Source: JBDTMC01 sp039934475
Lineage (GTDB): Bacteria > Acidobacteriota > Terriglobia > Bryobacterales > Bryobacteraceae
DNA: 20,491 nucleotides
Direction of reading: 5' to 3'
Assembly: GCA_039934475.1 (NCBI GenBank)
Contig: JBDTMC010000090.1
Span: forward strand, 1-20,491
Shown here: positions 15,880 to 20,491 of the stretch, piece after piece
Numbering within the stretch: the stretch's first letter is position 1
Layout: every line of letters begins with the position of its first letter
Made by a program: the position numbers and the translations under genes
Notes under the pieces: model-generated
What the model was told of the DNA's origin: nothing
What the model saw: only the letters and a program-made list of their open reading frames with translations
Database searches by the model: none

Positions 15880-17931
15880 ATGGATTATCCTTCGGGTCCC
15901 TTACAATTTCTCGATTTGGCCGGTCCTTCAGTTACGGCCGCCTACGCCGGCGCGGCGGGTGCCGTGGGCTGTGCGCTGGGATGGTTGCTGACGCGGAGCC
16001 GCACCCGTGGGGCGCCACCGGCATCGATTGCGGCGCTTCCTACCGCGATGTATGTCGTTGGTGTCGATGGGATCATTTTGGACGCGAGCGACGCGTTTCT
16101 GCGTTTGGTGGGGCAGGCTCGGGAGAGTGTGGAAGGACGTCCGGCGCGGGCGCTGGTGCGTCCGGAAGATGCATCGAAACTGGAAGCCTCTGGTGAGGCC
16201 GATTTTACGCTGGCGTCGGGGCAGCGGCTTACGGTGAAGATTACCAGGGGTGGCGTTGGTTCGAAGACAGTCGTGTGGGAGGACCTTACTGAGAGCAGCG
16301 AGAAGCTGAAAGAACTGCAGGCGAACAACGAACAGCTGGTGGAATTCAACCGCGGCTTGCAGGACACCATGCTGTGGGCTCGTGAGATGGCCGCTCACGC
16401 GGAGATGGTGAGTGCGGCGCGGACTCAGTTTCTGGCTAATGTCAGCCATGAGATCCGGACGCCAATGAACAGCATTCTGGGGATGACGGATCTGGCGCTG
16501 GATACCCAACTTACTGAGCAGCAGCGGGACTATCTGGATATGGTGCGCGCATCCGGGCAGAGTTTGTTGATCCTGCTGAACGATGTGCTGGATTTCTCAA
16601 AGATTGAAGCCGGGAAGCTGTCGCTGCATCCGCGTCGGTTCGATATCCGGGCATTGATTGAGGAGGCGCTGAAGCCGATGGTGCTGCGCGCCGCGTCGCG
16701 GAGCCTGGAGTTTTACAGCACGATACACCCGGATGTGCCGGCGAAGGTGGTTGGCGACGATGAGCGGCTACGGCAACTGCTGTTGAATCTGACCGGCAAC
16801 GCGATCAAATTCACGTCTTCTGGCTCGATCCAGGTGGCGATTGAACCGGTGCCGAGTCACCCCGACGCGGTGCGTATTCTGATCAGCGATACGGGTATTG
16901 GCATTCCTCCGGACAAGCAGGAAGCGATCTTCGAGCCGTTCACTCAGGCGGACGGCTCGATGACGCGGCGCTACGGCGGTACGGGATTAGGCCTATCGAT
17001 TTCGGCGAAACTTGTCGAAATGATGGGTGGGCGCCTTTATGTCAGCAGCCGGCCCGGCGAAGGGACTACGTTTGCCACGATTATTCACTTGCCGCGGGCT
17101 GAGGGTGGGCCAACGGCGGTCGATGTAACGGCCAGGAAGGCGCCACGCTGGCAGGGGCGTTTGCGCGTTCTGGTTGCTGAGGACAGCGTTACCAACCAGA
17201 TACTCGTTCGGAGGCTCTTGGAGCGGGAAGGTCACGCGGTGGACGTCGCGCAGACTGGCGAAGAAGCGGTACGGAAGTTCCGTGAGAGCAAATACGATTT
17301 AGTACTAATGGATGTACAAATGCCTGAAATGGACGGTTTGGAAGCAACGGGCGGAATCAGGGAAATAGAGAAGCAAGAAGGGGGGCATGTGCCGATTCTT
17401 GCAATGACGGCACACGCGATGCCGGGTGACCGGGAGCAATGTTTAGCTGCCGGAATGGACGGTTATCTGAGCAAACCTGTACAGTCTCCAGAGCTGCTGC
17501 GGGCTGTATATGAGGCGACTGCCCTGAGGGTGTACGCGGGAGCCGACCGCCTTCCTGACCCCGGCCCGGTGGACCATGAGGCGGCCCTGGAACGGGTGGG
17601 GGGCGATGTAGAACTGCTTCAGGAAGTGGCGCAGCTTTTCCTGGATGAGTATCCGGGAATGCTGGCCGCCATCGGGAAAGCGTTGCAGGGCAAGTCGCCT
17701 CAGGAGTTGGAGCATGCGGCCCACAGCTTGAAGGGGTCAGTGAGCAACTTCGGTGCCAGGAGCGTGGTGCGAGCGGCACTGGCACTGGAGATGTTGGGCC
17801 GCGCCGGCTCCACCGAAGGCGGCGATGAACTATTTGAAATGCTGGAGCACGAACTAAAGGAACTGAAGCCGGCCTTGGAGGCTCTGGCGGCGGGCGACCC
17901 AAGCGGTTTGGCAGAAGCCGGACCAGGGTAA
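15880..17931 (+). CDS. Hybrid sensor histidine kinase (PAS, HisKA, HATPase, receiver, HPt)
   Basis: This 683-residue protein has one hydrophobic segment (about 20-38), a PAS-like domain (about 48-130) and a coiled-coil linker (about 135-178). The HisKA domain carries H190 in NVSHEIRTPM. The HATPase domain follows, with the N-box in LLLNLTGNAIKFT, DTGIGIP and GTGLGLSI. The receiver domain has VAEDS, phospho-acceptor D478 in LMDVQMPEMDG, and K532 in LSKPV. The C-terminal HPt domain has H615 in HAAHSLKGSV. All phosphorelay residues are present, so it should be an active multistep kinase of the BarA/TodS type. No DNA-binding response regulator is encoded nearby, so its final target is unknown. 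The start ATG 15880 has no clear Shine-Dalgarno. Confidence 0.95.
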   Translation: MDYPSGPLQFLDLAGPSVTAAYAGAAGAVGCALGWLLTRSRTRGAPPASIAALPTAMYVVGVDGIILDASDAFLRLVGQARESVEGRPARALVRPEDASKLEASGEADFTLASGQRLTVKITRGGVGSKTVVWEDLTESSEKLKELQANNEQLVEFNRGLQDTMLWAREMAAHAEMVSAARTQFLANVSHEIRTPMNSILGMTDLALDTQLTEQQRDYLDMVRASGQSLLILLNDVLDFSKIEAGKLSLHPRRFDIRALIEEALKPMVLRAASRSLEFYSTIHPDVPAKVVGDDERLRQLLLNLTGNAIKFTSSGSIQVAIEPVPSHPDAVRILISDTGIGIPPDKQEAIFEPFTQADGSMTRRYGGTGLGLSISAKLVEMMGGRLYVSSRPGEGTTFATIIHLPRAEGGPTAVDVTARKAPRWQGRLRVLVAEDSVTNQILVRRLLEREGHAVDVAQTGEEAVRKFRESKYDLVLMDVQMPEMDGLEATGGIREIEKQEGGHVPILAMTAHAMPGDREQCLAAGMDGYLSKPVQSPELLRAVYEATALRVYAGADRLPDPGPVDHEAALERVGGDVELLQEVAQLFLDEYPGMLAAIGKALQGKSPQELEHAAHSLKGSVSNFGARSVVRAALALEMLGRAGSTEGGDELFEMLEHELKELKPALEALAAGDPSGLAEAGPG

Positions 17932-17934
17932 AGT

Positions 17935-17964
17935 GCGACAGGGGTAGGTTGCCTTTGCTATAGT
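17935..17964 (+). promoter_or_regulatory. Candidate promoter of the mqnD-like gene
   Basis: GCGACA (17935-17940) and TATAGT (17959-17964) are separated by 18 bases. Transcription would start around 17971, only about 6 bases before ATG 17977. That agrees with the absence of a Shine-Dalgarno and implies an almost leaderless mRNA. Confidence 0.4.
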
Positions 17965-17976
17965 GGTCGATTCGGT

Positions 17977-18822
17977 ATGACACCCTCCCCCGAAGCGGAA
18001 GTTATCTGCGCCCACAGCCCGGACTCTGACGACGCGTTTATGTTTTACGGGTTGGCGACGAAGAAAATCCGTTCGCGGCTTGTCTCTTTTCGTCATGTTC
18101 TGGAAGACATTGAGACCCTGAATCGTAAGGCGATGGAAGGGGTCTACGAATTGACGGCGATCTCCTATCACGCCTATCCGTACGTAGCGGACAAATACGC
18201 GTTGATGGCCAGCGGATCGAGTGTTGGCGACGGATACGGTCCGATGGTGGTGGCGCAGCATCCGATGGCGCCGGAAGATCTGAAGGGGAAGCGAATTGCG
18301 ATTCCCGGGAAATTGACCACTGCTTATCTGGCTTTGAAGATATTCGAGCCTGATTTCGAGGCGGTTCCGGTCGCGTTCGACCATATTCTGGACGCGGTAA
18401 AAGATCGGTCAGTGGACGCCGGGCTGATTATTCACGAGGCGCAGCTTACGTATGGGAAAAGCGGGTTCCACAACGTGCTGGAGCTGGGCAAGTGGTGGAA
18501 GAAGACGTACGGCCTGCCCCTGCCGCTGGGAGCAAACGCATTACGCCGCAATCTGGCTCCGGATGTAAAGACGGAGTGCACGCGGCTGATGCGAGAGAGC
18601 ATTCAGTACGCTCTGGACAATCACGAGGAAGCGCTCAATTACGCCCTGCAATTTGCTCGCGACATGGAGCCGGCCCTGGCAGAGAAATTTGTCGGCATGT
18701 ACGTGAACCACTACACGGTGGACTGCGGCGAACTAATCCCGAGAGCGGCGCAAAAGCTGCTGGATCTGGGGTTTGAAGCCGGGATGATCCCGAACCGCGT
18801 TGAGCTCGAATTCGTCCGCTAG
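17977..18822 (+). CDS. mqnD: MqnD-like 1,4-dihydroxy-6-naphthoate synthase (MqnA/MqnD family)
   Basis: This 281-residue protein has the periplasmic-binding-protein-like fold of MqnA/MqnD, without a signal peptide. Family marks are the N-terminal HSPDSDDAFMFYGLA (SPCPNDTF in classical MqnD), ELTAISYHAYPYVADKYALM, GYGPMVVA, GKRIAIPGKLTTAYLALK and GLIIHEAQLTYG. H153 in the last motif aligns with the catalytic His of characterised MqnD. The enzyme splits cyclic dehypoxanthinylfutalosine to release 1,4-dihydroxy-6-naphthoate in the futalosine route to menaquinone. No other mqn gene is in the window. The altered SPDSDD motif makes a subfamily with another substrate possible. The start ATG 17977 lies almost at the predicted transcription start. 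Confidence 0.8.
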   Translation: MTPSPEAEVICAHSPDSDDAFMFYGLATKKIRSRLVSFRHVLEDIETLNRKAMEGVYELTAISYHAYPYVADKYALMASGSSVGDGYGPMVVAQHPMAPEDLKGKRIAIPGKLTTAYLALKIFEPDFEAVPVAFDHILDAVKDRSVDAGLIIHEAQLTYGKSGFHNVLELGKWWKKTYGLPLPLGANALRRNLAPDVKTECTRLMRESIQYALDNHEEALNYALQFARDMEPALAEKFVGMYVNHYTVDCGELIPRAAQKLLDLGFEAGMIPNRVELEFVR

Positions 18823-18824
18823 TA

Positions 18825-18854
18825 GCGACTGGCGGGTCCGCACACAGCTAAAAT
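18825..18854 (+). promoter_or_regulatory. Candidate promoter of the HEAT-repeat gene
   Basis: GCGACT (18825-18830) and TAAAAT (18849-18854) are 18 bases apart, the same geometry and nearly the same -35 as the candidate before mqnD. The -10 ends 6 bases before ATG 18861, so transcription would start at or next to the A of the ATG, giving a leaderless mRNA. Confidence 0.4.
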
Positions 18855-18860
18855 AAAGAC

Positions 18861-20135
18861 ATGCGTTATCTTTCCCTGCTTCTGGCGGTAGCCATCAGTG
18901 TGCCGCTGCTCTGTGCCCAGGACGATAAGGATCGAGTGAAAGCGGCCCGTGAGTTGGGCAAGCAGGGCACCGAGGCGATCCCCAACCTACAGGCCATGTT
19001 CGCCGATGGGTCCATCGAAGTGCGGGTGGAGGTGGTGAAGGGTCTGGTGGATATCGGGACCCAATACAGTCTGGATCCGCTGATTGCCGCCTGCCGGGAC
19101 AGCGATCCGGAGATTCAGATCCGGGCTACGGACGGATTGGTGAATTTCTACTTGCCGGGCTACGTCAAGACGGGACTGAGCGCGCACTTGCGGCGGGCCG
19201 GCTCGGCGTTTAAGGGCATGTTCAGCGACACCAACGACCAGGTGATTGAACCGTTTCTCCAGGTGCGGCCGGAAGTGATCGCGGCGCTGGGGAAGGTGGC
19301 GCGAGGTGGTTCCAGCCTGGAGTCGCGAGCCAATGGGGCGCGGGCGGTAGGTATTCTGCGGGGCAAAGCGGCCATACCCGATCTGTTGGAGGCGCTGCGG
19401 TCGAAGGATTCGCAGGTGATTTACGAGAGCCTGATCGCGCTGCAGAAGATTCACGACCCCGAGGTGGCTCCGCGAGTGTCGTTCCTGCTGCGCGACCTGG
19501 ACGAGAAAGTGCAAATCACGGCGATCGAGACGCAGGGACTGTTGCGCAATAAAGAGGCTCTTCCGGCGCTGCGCGATGCCTTCGATCATGCCCGCAACAA
19601 GAAAATTCAGCGGGCGGCGTTGGGCGCCATCGCGATGGTTCCCGACGAAAGCAGCCGCGCCCTCTATATGCAGTATTTCAACGAGAAGGACGACGGAATC
19701 CGGGCGGCGGCGGTGGAGGGCATTGCGCGGCTAAGTGACGCCAAAGACCTGGAGATGGTGGAGAAGGCCTTTGAGGGCGAGCGAAGGCCGGGGCCGCGCC
19801 TGGCACTGGCGTTTGCCGCGGTGTCGGCCGGGAAGACCGACGTCTCCGAGTTTAGCCCTTTGCAGTACCTGGTGAACACGCTGAATTCGAAGTCATTCAA
19901 AGGCGTGGCGGAGCCGTATCTGGTGGAACTTTCGCGGAAGCCGGAAGTGCGGGAGGCGTTGTACCGGGCTTTGGATCGTGCGACAAGCGACGAGAAAGTA
20001 GGCATCGCCCACGTGCTGGCGCGGAGCGGGGACAGGAACTCAGTGCTGTATCTGGAGCGGTTGTCGAAAGACGGAGATCTGACTGTCTCGCAAGAAGGTT
20101 TGCGCGCGATGCAGACTCTGAAAGCACGGCTGTAA
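18861..20135 (+). CDS. Secreted HEAT-repeat protein
   Basis: This 424-residue protein has a Sec signal peptide (MRYLSLLLAVAISVPLLCAQ). The cysteine is not in a lipobox context. It then has about nine HEAT-type helical pairs, for example EAIPNLQAMFADGSIEVRVE, LDPLIAACRDSDPEIQIRAT, AAIPDLLEALRSKDSQVIYE, ALPALRDAFDHARNKKIQRA and DDGIRAAAVEGIARL. A more divergent C-terminal part ends in further repeats. HEAT arrays are binding scaffolds; no catalytic motif is seen. The export signal places it in the periplasm, where an envelope assembly or binding role is plausible but unproven. It follows mqnD by 38 bp but has its own promoter candidate. Confidence 0.9.
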   Translation: MRYLSLLLAVAISVPLLCAQDDKDRVKAARELGKQGTEAIPNLQAMFADGSIEVRVEVVKGLVDIGTQYSLDPLIAACRDSDPEIQIRATDGLVNFYLPGYVKTGLSAHLRRAGSAFKGMFSDTNDQVIEPFLQVRPEVIAALGKVARGGSSLESRANGARAVGILRGKAAIPDLLEALRSKDSQVIYESLIALQKIHDPEVAPRVSFLLRDLDEKVQITAIETQGLLRNKEALPALRDAFDHARNKKIQRAALGAIAMVPDESSRALYMQYFNEKDDGIRAAAVEGIARLSDAKDLEMVEKAFEGERRPGPRLALAFAAVSAGKTDVSEFSPLQYLVNTLNSKSFKGVAEPYLVELSRKPEVREALYRALDRATSDEKVGIAHVLARSGDRNSVLYLERLSKDGDLTVSQEGLRAMQTLKARL

Positions 20136-20141
20136 ACGCAC

Positions 20142-20171
20142 GAAAGGGGCACCGTTGCCGGCGCCCCTTTC
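20142..20171. terminator. Hairpin between convergent genes, probable bidirectional terminator
   Basis: GAAAGGGGCACC (20142-20153) and GGCGCCCCTTTC (20160-20171) form a 12-bp stem with one A-C mismatch and a 6-base loop. It lies between the stop of the HEAT gene and that of the small minus-strand gene. Its GGGG/CCCC plus A/T ends resemble the hairpins before infC, which suggests a preferred terminator style in this genome. The T-run is short on both strands. Confidence 0.5.
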
Positions 20172-20187
20172 AGAAGATTGAGGGTAC

Positions 20188-20394
20188 TTACTTCGCCTTC
20201 TTCTGCTTCTGCTGACCGACGCGGACCTTGAAGGTCTTGTTCTGCTGATCAGTCCAAGCCTTCCAGTCAAACCGCTTGGAAGCATCCGCGAGGTAGACGT
20301 CCACACTGGTTTCTTTCGGGATGCAGGCCATTAGACTAGCCACTTGTCCCTCGGGACCAGAAATGCGATAACGCTTTACGTTCGGGATTGACAT
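20188..20394 (-). CDS. Small basic protein of unknown function
   Basis: This 68-residue protein starts at ATG 20394 (a GTG at 20400 would add two residues). A Shine-Dalgarno-like TAAGGTGGT stands directly upstream, although very close. The chain reads as a compact soluble domain (IPNVKRYRISGPEGQVASLM, ETSVDVYLADASKRFDW) followed by a strongly basic tail (KTFKVRVGQQKQKKAK). There is no signal peptide or membrane segment. I do not recognise the family; the basic tail would suit nucleic-acid or ribosome contact. Reasons to think it is real are the start site, the convergent terminator and protein-like composition. Confidence 0.6.
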   Translation of the reverse strand: MSIPNVKRYRISGPEGQVASLMACIPKETSVDVYLADASKRFDWKAWTDQQNKTFKVRVGQQKQKKAK

Positions 20395-20491
20395 AACCAC
20401 CTTATGGTAACACGGCGATGGAAGAGTTCAGACCTTTAGTCTTGTCTAATACGAGATGAGCCTGAAGCCAAGGTTCGTTTCCAACACGAGA

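Noticed and set aside
17357..17983. 208-codon minus-strand frame
   Set aside because: It is antisense to the receiver and HPt part of the kinase gene; the Pro/Arg-rich chain has no domain features.

Overview
The window looks like a chromosomal piece of an Acidobacteriota soil-type genome, most likely a Solibacter/Bryobacter-like lineage. This is an inference from gene content: an Oar-like TonB-dependent receptor with an N-terminal carboxypeptidase-regulatory domain, a large orphan MacB/FtsX-type permease with no ATPase beside it, many secreted TPR proteins, a CRTAC1-type (FG-GAP plus ASPIC/UnbV) protein, and a sulfatase-like lipoprotein fused to TPRs. I saw no rRNA, tRNA, CRISPR array, transposase, integrase or phage gene.

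Layout. Positions 1-1366 (minus) hold the 5' part of a secreted FG-GAP repeat protein. It has four complete 156-bp repeats plus part of a fifth, and an in-frame TAA just after its signal peptide. Positions 1541-10982 form an envelope block: two divergent TPR proteins (2590<- and ->2645), a CRTAC1 protein (minus, 3624-5321), and a receptor plus sulfatase-like/TPR lipoprotein pair (plus, 5358-10982). A 393-bp gap (10983-11375) with two GGGGTGC-type hairpins precedes infC (11376-12008), which is followed by the orphan permease (12051-14384). On the minus strand a comF-like gene reads into an HNH nuclease gene with an 8-nt overlap (about 15697 down to 14395). A short spacer with two matching palindromes separates comF from a hybrid histidine kinase (15880-17931). 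Then come mqnD-like (17977-18822), a secreted HEAT-repeat protein (18861-20135), and a small basic protein on the minus strand (20188-20394). The last 97 bases hold nothing I can name.

How the genes may work together. The receptor and the sulfatase-like lipoprotein probably share a transcript. With the neighbouring exported TPR and beta-propeller proteins they could form a surface binding/processing/uptake module, but that is inference. infC (translation initiation), mqnD-like (menaquinone by the futalosine route) and comF-HNH are housekeeping or DNA-related genes without clear links to each other.

Main points for a second look: the nonsense codon in the FG-GAP gene; repeats whose framework is nearly invariant at DNA level while a few codons vary; the Thr-containing active-site motif of the 'sulfatase'; the absence of any ATG, GTG or TTG start for the full-length comF frame; and the paired hairpins before infC and before the kinase gene. 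I see no strong case for an entirely new system.
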